Positions 7,448 to 16,622 of a DNA stretch of 64,000 nucleotides are shown piece by piece (position 1 is the stretch's first letter; every line of letters starts with the position of its first letter). Below the pieces are notes generated by a model. That model made no database searches, was not told the DNA's origin, and worked only from the letters and a program-made list of their open reading frames with translations. This stretch comes from Bacteroidales bacterium. Its GTDB lineage: Bacteria > Bacteroidota > Bacteroidia > Bacteroidales > UBA932. The position numbers were made by a program, and so were the translations under genes. The DNA lies in NCBI GenBank assembly GCA_017935505.1, contig JAGBHM010000013.1, forward strand, positions 1 through 64,000. The letters are read 5' to 3'.

Positions 7448-9403
7448 TTAAAATTTCCATTGCACTGCTATTCCAAAATTTATGCCAGGCATTGCATAAA
7501 ACATAATATTTTGATAATCGGTATTTAATATATTTTTAATTTCTCCGGTGATGCTTAAATATTCTTTAAATAGCATAAAATCATATTTTACCGACAGATC
7601 AAGCAGAGAGTACCCTTTCATTATATCAAACATATCGGTGGTACTTCTTTTTCCAATATAGTGGTACGAGATGGCTGTAGAGAATTTTTTATACGATGCC
7701 TCCACATTTGCCGACAATGCATGTTTTGGCTGGTAGGCCATCTGGTGACCTACTGAAGGGTCGTTCTTTATCAGCGACTCTTTAACTGTAACTTTTGTAA
7801 ATGTATAGTTAATGTCGGCAGATGCTCTCCACTCCATCCATTTTTTTACAACGGTGACACCTGTTTCGAGGCCGGTTGATTCTACTTTCGGAATATTCTT
7901 GGGCCTCCAGACTTCGCCAGCCGGGAGCCATCTTATCCAGTCTTTTACATCAGAGAGATAAACAGTTGCAAATCCTTTGAACTCCCAACTTTTGTAGAGC
8001 GCAGAATAATCTGCACCAAATTCGTAAGTAGTACCGGATTCTGCTTTGAGATTCTCCGCTACGCCGCCCCAATACCGGTCATTTAGTGTTGGAACTTTTG
8101 CGCTTTTGGACACAGAGGCTCTCAGCGAAAGATCGTGTATTGCATATCCGGCTCCAACTCTCGTATCATTCATCGGATTTATTACTCTGTACTTTATATC
8201 AAAGGCTGGTTGTACCGGTATATTCATGCCCGTTACAAAAGCACCTCTGATTCCGCCTCCAACTGTGAGGCTGTTTGTCGGTTGCCATAGGGCAAGTGCG
8301 AAAATCTCTCCTCTCCACTCTTTTGTACCGCTGGCATATGCATGTACATCCGGTTTGATGAATTCAAGTGAGGCTCCGCCCCTTACGCTTAAATTACAGG
8401 TGCGGTATTCTGCATCGGCATTTGCAAAGATGCGGTCGGCAGCAATGATATCCTCTTCATACAATTCGTAGTCGTGGCTGTAGGAGACTCCCGAATTGTA
8501 ATGCCATTTGCCGCAACTGCCATTATATCTTGCTGAGACTTTGGTGTTTCGGTCGAGGATTGAATGGAATGATTTCTCCACATGATTATTTGATACCGAC
8601 GGCTGTATCTGTTTATCGAAATCGAGATGCATTATGCTTATCTGCAGTTGGGAGTTGTCCCTGAATTTGCGGAAAAGTTCCTGCAGAGCCCCCCAGTTGC
8701 GGTACTCAGCATTGTTTAGCCTCTCGCGTGGATATCCTGTCTTTGTATTGTTTGAAAATTTGTAATTGTTTTTTGCGTAAGACCAGTAGATGCTGGTGCG
8801 GCTCTCCCAGTTGTTCTTTCCGTATCTCAGTGTGCCTCCGCCAAATAGGGTGGTGAAACTTCCAAATTTGAGTGTGACATCTCCGCTAATTCCCTCATTG
8901 TATGTAGGGGAGGTCTTTAACTGTATATTTCCACTGAGGCTGCTGCTGCCGTACAATGCGGAGCTGCCTCCTATATGGATGGTCATGTTGTCAAAAAAAT
9001 AGAGAGGGATGTGGCTCAGGTCTGTTTGGCCAAGTGTGGGAACAGAGAGAGACTGCCCGTTCCACTCTATTGATGTATGTGAAGATGAGGTGCCCCTCAA
9101 TGAGAGGTAGGAGCTCATGCCTCTTCCATACTCCTTTATATATATGGAGGTATGCTTTTTCAGCAGGTCGCTTAGGGAACTGCTGGAAGTTGCTTGCTGG
9201 ATATTGTCGAATTTCCTGATTTTGGTTCCTGGGCTGTATTTTGCATTTCTGGAGGCATTCTCTTTTCTTGCCTGGTTTACAACAATGGTGTTTAAGGTGT
9301 CTGTTTCTGTTTGAGAATATGACAGATAAGGAAAGATTGCACTCAGCAGTACAAATAGGAGGAATCTCCCAAATAGAGTATTTGCGGATAAACCGGTCAT
9401 CAT
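7448..9403 (-). CDS. btuB: BtuB-like TonB-dependent cobalamin receptor
   Basis: 651-residue outer-membrane receptor. Signal peptide about 1-30 (cleavage near SYSQ), plug about 55-165 (SLSDLLKKHTSIYIKEYGRG, YLSLRGTSSSHTSIEWNG, GGSSALYGSSSLSG), then a 22-strand barrel ending in an aromatic residue (AVQWKF). It lacks the SusC-type carboxypeptidase-regulatory domain. Size, the riboswitch upstream and BtuG downstream all point to cobalamin uptake. No BtuF/C/D transporter genes are in the window, so passage across the inner membrane must be encoded elsewhere. The start is the first of two adjacent ATG codons. Confidence 0.88.
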   Translation of the reverse strand: MMTGLSANTLFGRFLLFVLLSAIFPYLSYSQTETDTLNTIVVNQARKENASRNAKYSPGTKIRKFDNIQQATSSSSLSDLLKKHTSIYIKEYGRGMSSYLSLRGTSSSHTSIEWNGQSLSVPTLGQTDLSHIPLYFFDNMTIHIGGSSALYGSSSLSGNIQLKTSPTYNEGISGDVTLKFGSFTTLFGGGTLRYGKNNWESRTSIYWSYAKNNYKFSNNTKTGYPRERLNNAEYRNWGALQELFRKFRDNSQLQISIMHLDFDKQIQPSVSNNHVEKSFHSILDRNTKVSARYNGSCGKWHYNSGVSYSHDYELYEEDIIAADRIFANADAEYRTCNLSVRGGASLEFIKPDVHAYASGTKEWRGEIFALALWQPTNSLTVGGGIRGAFVTGMNIPVQPAFDIKYRVINPMNDTRVGAGYAIHDLSLRASVSKSAKVPTLNDRYWGGVAENLKAESGTTYEFGADYSALYKSWEFKGFATVYLSDVKDWIRWLPAGEVWRPKNIPKVESTGLETGVTVVKKWMEWRASADINYTFTKVTVKESLIKNDPSVGHQMAYQPKHALSANVEASYKKFSTAISYHYIGKRSTTDMFDIMKGYSLLDLSVKYDFMLFKEYLSITGEIKNILNTDYQNIMFYAMPGINFGIAVQWKF

Positions 9404-9428
9404 GAACTTTTCTCCCTGAAAGTCTTTA

Positions 9429-9636
9429 ATGTATTGCTCAGAAGCAGGTTTTCTGACTCAATTTCACACCCTCCTTCTCCTCCATATTCACCTAAAAGGC
9501 TTTTTGAAGAATGGATGCCGGGCAACTGTAAGGTCGTGCCTAATAGAACTTTGCCTTGCAGATAATTTTACAGCAGCAGGTACTGTTCCGGACTTTACCG
9601 GATTCCCTCTCTTCTGAACTCAAACTGGTTAATAAC
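9429..9636 (-). promoter_or_regulatory. Cobalamin riboswitch
   Basis: The minus-strand leader of btuB carries the conserved cobalamin-aptamer blocks: AGAGGGAATCCGGTAAAGTC, then CAGTACCTGCTGCTGTAA, and near the 3' end GTCAGAAAACCTGC. Spacing and length (about 205 nt) fit the family. It ends about 25 nt before the btuB start, so control of btuB/btuG by B12 level is expected, probably at translation since no terminator is evident. Confidence 0.92.
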
Positions 9637-9681
9637 TAAATCAGGCACAAATATAATAAAAATTATAAATGGCCTGATTTA
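9637..9681 (-). promoter_or_regulatory. btuB promoter inside a 10-bp inverted repeat
   Basis: The -7 element TATATTTG (9655-9648, minus strand) is embedded in a perfect inverted repeat: TAAATCAGGC (9637-9646) and GCCTGATTTA (9672-9681), 25 bp apart. The repeat could be an operator or the 3' hairpin of the upstream osmC-like transcript; no T tract follows it. Confidence 0.5.
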
Positions 9682-9696
9682 TAGATGAAAATAAAA

Positions 9697-10104
9697 TTAG
9701 TAATTGAATACTATTGTCTTTTTCAGATCCGGATGCAGACTGTTGGCAACCGGGCAAGTCCTTGCAGAAGCCTCAATGGCTCTTTTCTGTTGAGGGGTAA
9801 ACTCTCTGTCTTTAGGGAAGTTGAATGTAATTTTCACCTCTACAACCCTTCTTGGATTGGTACCCATAATCTTCTCTGTCTCAACGGTTGTTCCATCGAT
9901 ATTATAACCGTATGCTTCAGAAGAGATTCCCATGATTGTGAGCATACAGCTGCCGAGAGCTGTTGCCAGCAGGTCGGTAGGAGAGAATGACTCACCTTTT
10001 CCATGATTGTCAAGAGGGGCATCTGTAATTATTTTGGTCCCCGACAGTTCGTGAACAGCTTCTGTTCTCAAACTTCCTGTGTATACAGTATTAATCTTTG
10101 TCAT
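9697..10104 (-). CDS. OsmC family peroxiredoxin-like protein
   Basis: 135 residues. OsmC/Ohr fold with both redox cysteines in place: C53 in [13 protein letters not shown] and C117 in [12 protein letters not shown]. The family reduces organic hydroperoxides with dihydrolipoyl or thiol partners in the cytoplasm. It is of the short OsmC type (YhfA-like) rather than Ohr. Its first 14 bases overlap the 3' end of miaB, so the two are translationally coupled. Confidence 0.9.
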   Translation of the reverse strand: MTKINTVYTGSLRTEAVHELSGTKIITDAPLDNHGKGESFSPTDLLATALGSCMLTIMGISSEAYGYNIDGTTVETEKIMGTNPRRVVEVKITFNFPKDREFTPQQKRAIEASARTCPVANSLHPDLKKTIVFNY

Positions 10105-11602
10105 TTTTTGAACCTATTAAATTGTTTATTTCCTTATTTATAATGTTTTTCAAATCTTTACCTATCTCCTTAAGGTCGTTGCGGATGTCGTTGAAATCAA
10201 TCTTCTTTGCAGCCCCTTCGGGTGTGGCCTCTTCAACTATTTCTGCAATTAGGGTTGCACTTGTGCATGAGATTATTTTTACATTTACATAATCTCCTAT
10301 TTTATAGCCTTTTGCGTCAAATACACAGGCCTTGTTCTGTGGAGTACGGCCCACAAGCTGCTCATCTGAACGTTTTGAAACGCCCTCAATAAGAACCTGG
10401 TACACTTTGCCGAGAGTCTTCTGGTTGCTGGCAAGAGAGAGCGTATTCTGTAGTTCTATAATCTCATTAAGGCGGCGTGTCTTCTCTGCAAGCGGCACAT
10501 CATCCACAAAATGGCGGGCAGCCTTTGTATTTGGCCTGAGAGAGTATTGGAACATAAATGCAGAATCATAGCCAACCTCCTTCATCAGGCTCAAAGTATC
10601 CTGGTGGTCCTGTTCGGTCTCTGAGCAGAATCCTGCGATTATATCGGTACTGATTGCGCAATCCGGCAGAATCTCTCTGATTTTGGCAACACGCTCCATA
10701 TATTTCTCGCGGGTGTATTTGCGGTTCATCTTCAACAACATGGCATCACTTCCCGATTGCACAGGCAGGTGTATGTGGTTGCAGATGTTTGGATACATTG
10801 CCATGGTGTAGAGTACTCCATTGCCCATATCTTTTGGATGTGATGTTGAGAACCTTACTCTGAGTTTAGGGTCAATCAGCGCTACAAGTTCGAGCAACTG
10901 GGCAAAATTGACACTCTCTGTTGGATTATCGGGATTTACCCATTTGTAAGAATCTACATTCTGTCCCAGCAGTGTCACCTCCTTATAGCCGTTGTCAAAC
11001 AGCTCCTGTGCCTCTCTTACAATACTGTGTGGGTCTCTGCTCCTCTCTGCACCTCTGGTATATGGTACAACACAGTATGAGCACATGTTGTTGCATCCTC
11101 TCATTATTGAGATGAAGGCCGATACACCATTCTTATCCAGTCTTACAGGTGATATGTCGGCATATGTCTCTTCATGGGAGAGTATTGTATTTATCTGTTT
11201 TTCACCGCTATCCAAAGCTTTTACAAGTCTGGCTATATCTCTGTATGAGTCAGGCCCTGCAACAATGTCCACCGCCGGATGCTGGAGCAATTCAGCCTTA
11301 AGCCTTTCAGCCATGCAGCCCAGAATACCAACAATCACATTTTTTCTTCTCTTCTTCTCCTGGAGGAAGACATCCAGCCTGCCCCAGATCCTCTGCTCTG
11401 CATTGTCTCTGATGGAACAGGTGTTTACCAGAATCACATCTGCTTTCTCCAGACTGTCGCACAAGGCATATCCGGCTTGTTGCAACACTGAAAGCACCAC
11501 CTCGCTGTCATTGACATTCATCTGGCAACCATAAGTCTCTATGAAGACTTGTGGCAGATTGTTGTCGGTTATAGGTCTTACTGATTTATATTTATTTTCC
11601 AT
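10091..11602 (-). CDS. miaB: tRNA 2-methylthioadenosine synthase MiaB
   Basis: Radical-SAM methylthiotransferase that converts i6A37 to ms2i6A37 in tRNAs reading UNN codons. 503 residues from ATG 11602. Domains in order: UPF0004 (about 18-140; [28 protein letters not shown]), radical SAM (about 160-400; cluster CNNMCSYC), TRAM (about 400-460). A lysine- and aspartate-rich tail of about 45 residues follows TRAM, longer than usual. I chose 11602 rather than 11620 because a -7 box at 11622-11629 would place transcription start downstream of the earlier ATG. Confidence 0.95.
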   Translation of the reverse strand: MENKYKSVRPITDNNLPQVFIETYGCQMNVNDSEVVLSVLQQAGYALCDSLEKADVILVNTCSIRDNAEQRIWGRLDVFLQEKKRRKNVIVGILGCMAERLKAELLQHPAVDIVAGPDSYRDIARLVKALDSGEKQINTILSHEETYADISPVRLDKNGVSAFISIMRGCNNMCSYCVVPYTRGAERSRDPHSIVREAQELFDNGYKEVTLLGQNVDSYKWVNPDNPTESVNFAQLLELVALIDPKLRVRFSTSHPKDMGNGVLYTMAMYPNICNHIHLPVQSGSDAMLLKMNRKYTREKYMERVAKIREILPDCAISTDIIAGFCSETEQDHQDTLSLMKEVGYDSAFMFQYSLRPNTKAARHFVDDVPLAEKTRRLNEIIELQNTLSLASNQKTLGKVYQVLIEGVSKRSDEQLVGRTPQNKACVFDAKGYKIGDYVNVKIISCTSATLIAEIVEEATPEGAAKKIDFNDIRNDLKEIGKDLKNIINKEINNLIGSKNDKD

Positions 11603-11621
11603 TTGGTAAATAATTTGCATA

Positions 11622-11629
11622 CAAATATA
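11622..11629 (-). promoter_or_regulatory. -7 element for miaB
   Basis: TATATTTG on the minus strand, 19 nt before the miaB ATG at 11602. It supports the internal start choice. Confidence 0.5.
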
Positions 11630-11648
11630 AGGTTTTTATAACTTTTTT

Positions 11649-11656
11649 TACCTTTG
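11649..11656 (+). promoter_or_regulatory. -7 element for the LEA-like/SPOR operon
   Basis: TACCTTTG matches TAnnTTTG, 18 nt before the ATG at 11675. It lies 20 bp from the miaB -7 box on the other strand, giving a compact divergent promoter. Confidence 0.5.
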
Positions 11657-11674
11657 TTTTCTTAAAAGAACATT

Positions 11675-12148
11675 ATGAAGAGATTTTTATTGTTGCTGAC
11701 AGCTTCTGTTATCCTCTTTGGCAGCTGTGCAAATTACAAGAACATCAATGTCGGAGATGTCTCAATAAAGGATGCGAAGATGGTATCGATGACAAAATAT
11801 GAGGTGGAGCTTGAGGTGGAGGTGGATAATCCTACCAGAAGTGCTTTTGTAGTGAGGGATGCCGAGGGGCTTCTCCTTAAGAGTGGCGAGCCTTTTGCTG
11901 ATGTGGTTGTGACAGAGGAGGTGAAGATTCCTGCAAGAGGGGTTAACAAGGTTGGTATAAGGTGTGACGTTTCATTGAGAAATGCTCTGTCTGCTTTGGC
12001 TATTGGGCTGAATTACAAGTCTTTGGATTGGGATGAGTTTGCTGTTGATGCAAAGGCTGTGGTTAAGAGCGGTGCAATAAAAAAGAAGAAGGAATTTAAA
12101 AATGTACCTTTGAAAAAGCTGTACAATTACATAAAAAGAAAAAGATGA
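11675..12148 (+). CDS. LEA14-like lipoprotein
   Basis: 157 residues. Lipoprotein signal MKRFLLLLTASVILFGSC (lipobox Cys about 18). The rest resembles a single LEA-2/WHy beta-sandwich: NVGDVSIKDAKMVSMTKYEV, VEVDNPTRSAF, then GEPFADVVVTEEVKIPARG. The positively charged C-terminus ends KRKR. LEA-2 lipoproteins are frequent in Bacteroidales with no settled function. It overlaps the next gene by 4 nt (ATGA), so the two are coupled. Confidence 0.75.
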   Translation: MKRFLLLLTASVILFGSCANYKNINVGDVSIKDAKMVSMTKYEVELEVEVDNPTRSAFVVRDAEGLLLKSGEPFADVVVTEEVKIPARGVNKVGIRCDVSLRNALSALAIGLNYKSLDWDEFAVDAKAVVKSGAIKKKKEFKNVPLKKLYNYIKRKR

Positions 12149-12648
12149 ATAGAGTGTTGATTTTGTTGTTTGTGTTGTCATTCTGCAGTTTGGCACATGC
12201 ACAGGAGGGACTTGTAAGACAAGTTGTACCTCAAGATTCCCTGGTTATGGAGATGCCGGCAGCCGTAGATTCAACATTGCTGGGCACAACAATATTCTCC
12301 CTTATAAACAGAAATGGAGGGGATGTTGAAATCAATCAGAGCGCATCAATGGAGAGGGCCTTTGTGAAGTATGTTGAGAATAATGCAAAAAAGAGACTGA
12401 ACGGATACCGTATCAGAATATTTTTCGACAACAAGCAGTCTGCCAGGGCAAACTCGGAAGAGGTTGAGAAATCTTTTACTGAGAGTTTCCCGCAATATCC
12501 GGTATACAGAACATACACAAACCCTTACTTTAAAGTTGCTGTGGGCGATTTCAGAACAAAATCCGATGCTGCAAAGGTGCTTGAGAAGGTGCTGCCCTTC
12601 TTTCCAAAGGCATTTATAATAAAGGATGTAATAGACTATCCTCTGTAG
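12145..12648 (+). CDS. Secreted SPOR-domain protein
   Basis: 167 residues: signal peptide 1-19 (SLAHAQ), a short linker, then one SPOR domain at about 88-165 (GYRIRIFFDNKQSARANSEE, then YRTYTNPYFKVAVGDFRTKS). SPOR domains bind denuded peptidoglycan glycan strands, often at division sites, so a periplasmic envelope role is likely. It overlaps the preceding LEA-like lipoprotein gene and runs to within 5 nt of the convergent glsB. Confidence 0.85.
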   Translation: MNRVLILLFVLSFCSLAHAQEGLVRQVVPQDSLVMEMPAAVDSTLLGTTIFSLINRNGGDVEINQSASMERAFVKYVENNAKKRLNGYRIRIFFDNKQSARANSEEVEKSFTESFPQYPVYRTYTNPYFKVAVGDFRTKSDAAKVLEKVLPFFPKAFIIKDVIDYPL

Positions 12649-12653
12649 CGACA

Positions 12654-13607
12654 CTATTTTTTGTGCCACCACTTTATGCGCATCTTCTGGGCCCAGGATT
12701 TTAGCGGACCCACATACCGCTCAATCTTCTCAGGATAGATATCCTGTATGTTCACGAGTATGCCGCTCTCTTCAACCTGCCCGAATTCGCTGTTTATAGC
12801 GGTTCCAAACATCTTCATGCTTGATGAGAGGTTCATGTATGAATTTATAAGTGGCGGAATATGTTCTCCAAAATTCTTCAGCTCTTTTTGGAGGATTTTG
12901 TATCCCTCTTTATAATCAAGATCCTTGAACAACTCTGCAAAATATGGGTTATCCTTGTCGCATGCGAGAGGTGTAATGGGCTGTACAAGTTTCTCTGGAT
13001 CAAAGAAATATTTGTGGAGGAAGTGCAACAGCATGTTCCTTGCACTTGGATTGTACGAAGGATACATTGTCACTTTGCCAAAAAAGTATTTTACATTTGA
13101 GTATTTTACAACAAGCGCCCCAAGACCGTCCCAAAGGTTGTCGAGGGAGTAGAGACTTTTTCTCTTTAAATTGGTACTCTGATAGTTGGGCTGTATAAAT
13201 GAGCGGCCTAACTCAATTGTAAAAGGGAGATAATCTCTTTTAAAATCTTCTGAGAAGCTGAACAGCTCACCGGTTGCCATCTTCTCGGTCTCAAGACCTC
13301 CGCATTTTATATATCGGTATCCTCCAATAATCTCCTGATCTTTAGGGTCCCACACGATAAGTTGTTTATATGGCGATTTCGGATCTGTATCAAATGAGTC
13401 GATATCAATATGTTTTCCAGTGCCGCCACCACCGAGCCTGAAGGAGATCTCCCTCAAACGTCCTATCTCCTGCATGGTCATAGGGGAGTCGGCTGCTGTA
13501 ACTTCAAAGAGGTAGTTTCCGCCTTTGCGTGTCTCCCTGATAAATTTGTCTGGTGTAAGTTCCTTTAATATGAGGTCCCTGTCAACGGGTTGGATTACTG
13601 CTTCCAT
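12654..13607 (-). CDS. glsB: Glycine N-acyltransferase, GlsB-like
   Basis: 317-residue GNAT-type N-acyltransferase of the haemolysin/OlsB-like family (MQEIGRLREISFRLGGGGTG, QEIIGGYRYIKCG, FTIELGRSFIQPNYQS). In Bacteroides, GlsB N-acylates glycine as the first step of glycine-lipid (lyso to full glycine lipid) synthesis. The neighbour upstream on the same strand is an O-acyltransferase of GlsA type, the same pairing as in B. thetaiotaomicron. The assignment rests on family resemblance plus this pairing. Confidence 0.8.
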   Translation of the reverse strand: MEAVIQPVDRDLILKELTPDKFIRETRKGGNYLFEVTAADSPMTMQEIGRLREISFRLGGGGTGKHIDIDSFDTDPKSPYKQLIVWDPKDQEIIGGYRYIKCGGLETEKMATGELFSFSEDFKRDYLPFTIELGRSFIQPNYQSTNLKRKSLYSLDNLWDGLGALVVKYSNVKYFFGKVTMYPSYNPSARNMLLHFLHKYFFDPEKLVQPITPLACDKDNPYFAELFKDLDYKEGYKILQKELKNFGEHIPPLINSYMNLSSSMKMFGTAINSEFGQVEESGILVNIQDIYPEKIERYVGPLKSWAQKMRIKWWHKK

Positions 13608-13643
13608 TTAGGTAGTTTTATTATATAATATTCTCACTGTCGG

Positions 13644-14510
13644 CTATCTGCTGAGCTTATCCTTTAAGGAGTAGGCCATGCCTCGTATTCGACGGCAGAT
13701 CTCCGATATGTTGTCGCCTGTAAGCTGTTGCACCGGAATAGGCTCTCCTATAACAACGTCAAAGGTAGTATTTTTTTTCTTGAACATTTCATCCGGCAGC
13801 ATGCACATCTCAATATTGAATTTTATTTTGAGGAATTTGCGCACTTTGGCAAGTCTGTAGAAAAATTTGGAGTTTTCACCGCTGAAGTATACGGGAATTA
13901 TTTCTCGATTATACTTTATTGCCTGTTTTATAAAACTGTTTTTCCACTCGGTATCGGATACTTTGCCTCCTATGAGTCTGGAACACAAGCCTGCCGGAAA
14001 ATAGAGGATCTGGCTGGATGAGCTGTAGGCCTGCTCAAATTTCTCCAGATTACCCCTGTTCATATTTCCAATCTTGTTTACCGGAACAAAAATGGGTTCA
14101 AGCGGTTTTATATGCATTAGGAAGTCATTTACAACAAATTTTATGTTGTTATTGAAGCATTTGCCTATCTCCGAGATGAGAATGAGCCCGTCGAGGCCTC
14201 CAAGAGGGTGGTTTGATACAAAAATATATCGGCCCTCCTCCTTTATTGAACTTTTGTTGGTGTATAAGATATTGCCTTTGACATTCAGCTCGTTGAGAGC
14301 AGCTTTGGCAAAATCATCTCCTTTGAGACCAGGAGTCTTTGCAAAGAATACATTGAGCTCATCCTGATGGATAAGACGTTTTATAAAGTTTATAACAAAC
14401 TTTGGTGTGTATTTTGCTAAAGATCTGTTTTTAGAAGCAATAACTTCCCGTACATCAATTGTAACCGGGCCCTCGACAATATCATTCATAGGCTTTTGTT
14501 TATGGGGCAC
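13644..14510 (-). CDS. glsA: Glycine-lipid O-acyltransferase, GlsA-like
   Basis: 288 residues, PlsC-like acyltransferase. The catalytic motif reads SNHPLGGLDG (about residues 99-108), giving His-x5-Asp rather than the classic His-x4-Asp. The second block is YFPAGLCSR, in the place of the usual FPEGTRS. GlsA adds the second acyl chain to N-acyl-glycine after GlsB. The gene is 36 nt upstream of glsB. ATG 14489 (MNDIVEG) is an alternative start. Confidence 0.78.
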   Translation of the reverse strand: MPHKQKPMNDIVEGPVTIDVREVIASKNRSLAKYTPKFVINFIKRLIHQDELNVFFAKTPGLKGDDFAKAALNELNVKGNILYTNKSSIKEEGRYIFVSNHPLGGLDGLILISEIGKCFNNNIKFVVNDFLMHIKPLEPIFVPVNKIGNMNRGNLEKFEQAYSSSSQILYFPAGLCSRLIGGKVSDTEWKNSFIKQAIKYNREIIPVYFSGENSKFFYRLAKVRKFLKIKFNIEMCMLPDEMFKKKNTTFDVVIGEPIPVQQLTGDNISEICRRIRGMAYSLKDKLSR

Positions 14511-14528
14511 TAAGTTAAATAAAAATTG

Positions 14529-14536
14529 TATCTTTG
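14529..14536 (+). promoter_or_regulatory. -7 element abutting the rpoN start codon
   Basis: TATCTTTG ends only 5 nt before the rpoN ATG (14542). Transcription would begin at or within a few bases of the start codon, giving a leaderless or near-leaderless mRNA. Confidence 0.6.
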
Positions 14537-14541
14537 TAGAT

Positions 14542-15951
14542 ATGTTAAAACAGGGTTTACAACAAAAATTGCAGACAAAGCTTTCGCCTTTGCAAATTCA
14601 AACAATCAAATTGCTTGAATTGCCTATGCTTGAGCTTGAGCAGAGGATAAAGAAAGAGCTGGAAGAGAATCCGGTGCTTGATGAGGTATCAGATGCGCAG
14701 GAGGCTGATGAGAGCACTCCTAAAAATGTGTCACTCAGTGAGTACCCGACAGATGATCCTACCCCTTCATATAAATTGTATGTGAATAATCAGGGGAAGG
14801 ATATGAAACCTCAGTACAATACTTTTTCTGTGCGGGAGAGCTTTCACCAGAGTCTGCAGATGCAGTTGGGATATCGCGATATAGACGAGAGAACAAGGAG
14901 CATTGCAATGTTTGTAATAGGCAGCCTTGATGATGACGGCTATCTCAGACGCGATCTGGAGGCCCTTTCAGATGACATTTCATTCCGGTTGAATATAGAA
15001 ACATCAGAAGAGGAGCTTGAAAAAGTGCTCGAGATGATTCAGGAGTTTGAGCCTGTGGGAATTGGTGCAAGAAATCTGCAGGAGTGTCTGATTCTTCAGA
15101 TGGAGGCAAAGAACAAGAGCCGGATACAGGAGGTGGCGCTTACAATTCTGGAGGATTATTTTCAGGAATTTACAAAGAAGCACTATTCAAAGATAGTCTC
15201 CAAGATGGGCATATCTCAGGAGGAGCTCAAGGAGGCCATTGATGAGATTGTGAAGTTGAATCCTCGTCCTGGCGGGCAGATTGATGATTCATATGTTGAG
15301 CAGGCGCAGCAGATTGTGCCGGATTTTCTTTTGGAAGAGAAGGATGGGGAGCTTATAATGTCGATGCCGAAATTTTCGGTACCTGAGCTGAAGGTGAACA
15401 AGCGTTATGCCGCTCTTCTGGAGAAATCTGCCAATACACAGGACAAGGCTGGAAAAGAGGCTGCAAGTTTTGTAAAACAGAAGCTCGACTCTGCAAAGTG
15501 GTTTATTGAGGCAATAAAACAGCGTCAGAACACATTGCAGAATACTATGAATGCAATTATAGATTTTCAGCGCGAATATTTTCTGGATGGAGATGAAACC
15601 AAGCTTAAGCCAATGGTGCTCAAGAATATAGCGGAGAAAACAGGACTCGATATCTCAACAATATCCAGAGTGGTCAACTGCAAATATATCCAGACCCCGT
15701 TTGGAATCTTCCCATTGAAGTACTTCTTCTCTGAAGGTATGGTAACCGATAAGGGTGAAGAGGTATCAACCAGGGAGATCAAAAAGATTCTCTCAGATTG
15801 TATCGATCAGGAGAATAAAAACAAGCCCCTCACAGATGAAGAGCTTGTTGGTGTATTGCAACAGAAGGGCTATATTGTTGCCAGACGAACTGTGGCCAAG
15901 TATAGGGAGCAGCTTAATATCCCTATTGCCCGTCTGAGGAAAGAACTATAG
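14542..15951 (+). CDS. rpoN: RNA polymerase sigma-54 factor RpoN
   Basis: 469 residues. The activator-interacting domain is at 1-50 (KQGLQQKLQTKLSPLQIQTI, ELEENPVLDE), an acidic linker follows to about 95, then the core-binding domain (about 100-300), the DNA-binding HTH, and the RpoN box near the C-terminus (VARRTVAKYREQLNIP). Sigma-54 directs transcription from -24/-12 promoters and needs AAA+ activators; none is encoded in the window. The start at MLKQGL matches the family and the promoter position. The stop overlaps the convergent upp stop through a CTATAG palindrome. Confidence 0.97.
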   Translation: MLKQGLQQKLQTKLSPLQIQTIKLLELPMLELEQRIKKELEENPVLDEVSDAQEADESTPKNVSLSEYPTDDPTPSYKLYVNNQGKDMKPQYNTFSVRESFHQSLQMQLGYRDIDERTRSIAMFVIGSLDDDGYLRRDLEALSDDISFRLNIETSEEELEKVLEMIQEFEPVGIGARNLQECLILQMEAKNKSRIQEVALTILEDYFQEFTKKHYSKIVSKMGISQEELKEAIDEIVKLNPRPGGQIDDSYVEQAQQIVPDFLLEEKDGELIMSMPKFSVPELKVNKRYAALLEKSANTQDKAGKEAASFVKQKLDSAKWFIEAIKQRQNTLQNTMNAIIDFQREYFLDGDETKLKPMVLKNIAEKTGLDISTISRVVNCKYIQTPFGIFPLKYFFSEGMVTDKGEEVSTREIKKILSDCIDQENKNKPLTDEELVGVLQQKGYIVARRTVAKYREQLNIPIARLRKEL

Positions 15952-16599
15952 TTTGTCTCCGTATGCCAAATCTCCGGCATCTCCCAATCCCGGAACTATA
16001 TAGGATTTGTTTGTAAGCTCCTGATCTACAGCAGCTACCCATAGTGTTACCTTTTTGTGTGGGAGGTGTTTTGAAAGGTATCCCAAACTTTGTTCACTTG
16101 CTATAGGACATACCAGATGTGTGTGTTTTGGTTCACCGGATTCGCATAGTTTCTGATAGGCCAGAACTAATGAAGAGCCTGTAGCAAGCATTGTATCTGC
16201 AATGATCAGCAGCTTGTCCTGCAGGCTTGGAGTGCTTGCATATTCAAATTGTATGGTGAATTTATTGTCTTTTCCATATTTTCTGTATGCTGCCACAAAG
16301 GCATTCTGTGCCCTGTCAAAATAGTTGAGTATACCAGCATGCAGTGGAAGGCCAGCTCTGAGGATGGTTGAGACAACAATCTCATTTTCCGGCAGATTGC
16401 ATTGGGCAATACCAAGAGGAGTTGTGACATCAGTGGCGGTGTATTCCAGTGTTTTGCTTATTTCATACGCAAAGATCTCTCCTATACGCTCAAGGTTTCT
16501 CCTGAAGCGCATGCTGTCTTTCTGGATTTTCTGGTCCCTTATCTCAGCTATGAACCGATTGAGAATGCTGTTGTTTTCACTCAGGTTTATAATTTTCAT
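15946..16599 (-). CDS. upp: Uracil phosphoribosyltransferase
   Basis: 217 residues from ATG 16599. Salvages uracil to UMP with PRPP in the cytoplasm. The PRPP loop is IIADTMLATGSSLV (about 131-144), and the uracil-binding C-terminus is YIVPGLGDAGDLAYG. I chose MKIINLSEN over an upstream in-frame start because a promoter lies between them. It is tail-to-tail with rpoN, sharing 6 bp. Confidence 0.96.
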   Translation of the reverse strand: MKIINLSENNSILNRFIAEIRDQKIQKDSMRFRRNLERIGEIFAYEISKTLEYTATDVTTPLGIAQCNLPENEIVVSTILRAGLPLHAGILNYFDRAQNAFVAAYRKYGKDNKFTIQFEYASTPSLQDKLLIIADTMLATGSSLVLAYQKLCESGEPKHTHLVCPIASEQSLGYLSKHLPHKKVTLWVAAVDQELTNKSYIVPGLGDAGDLAYGDKL

Positions 16600-16622
16600 T
16601 GCAGTCGTTTTTATAATTATGT

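Noticed and set aside
10992..11534. A 180-codon plus-strand frame within miaB.
   Set aside because: Antisense shadow of miaB, which carries the radical-SAM cysteine motif in the other strand.
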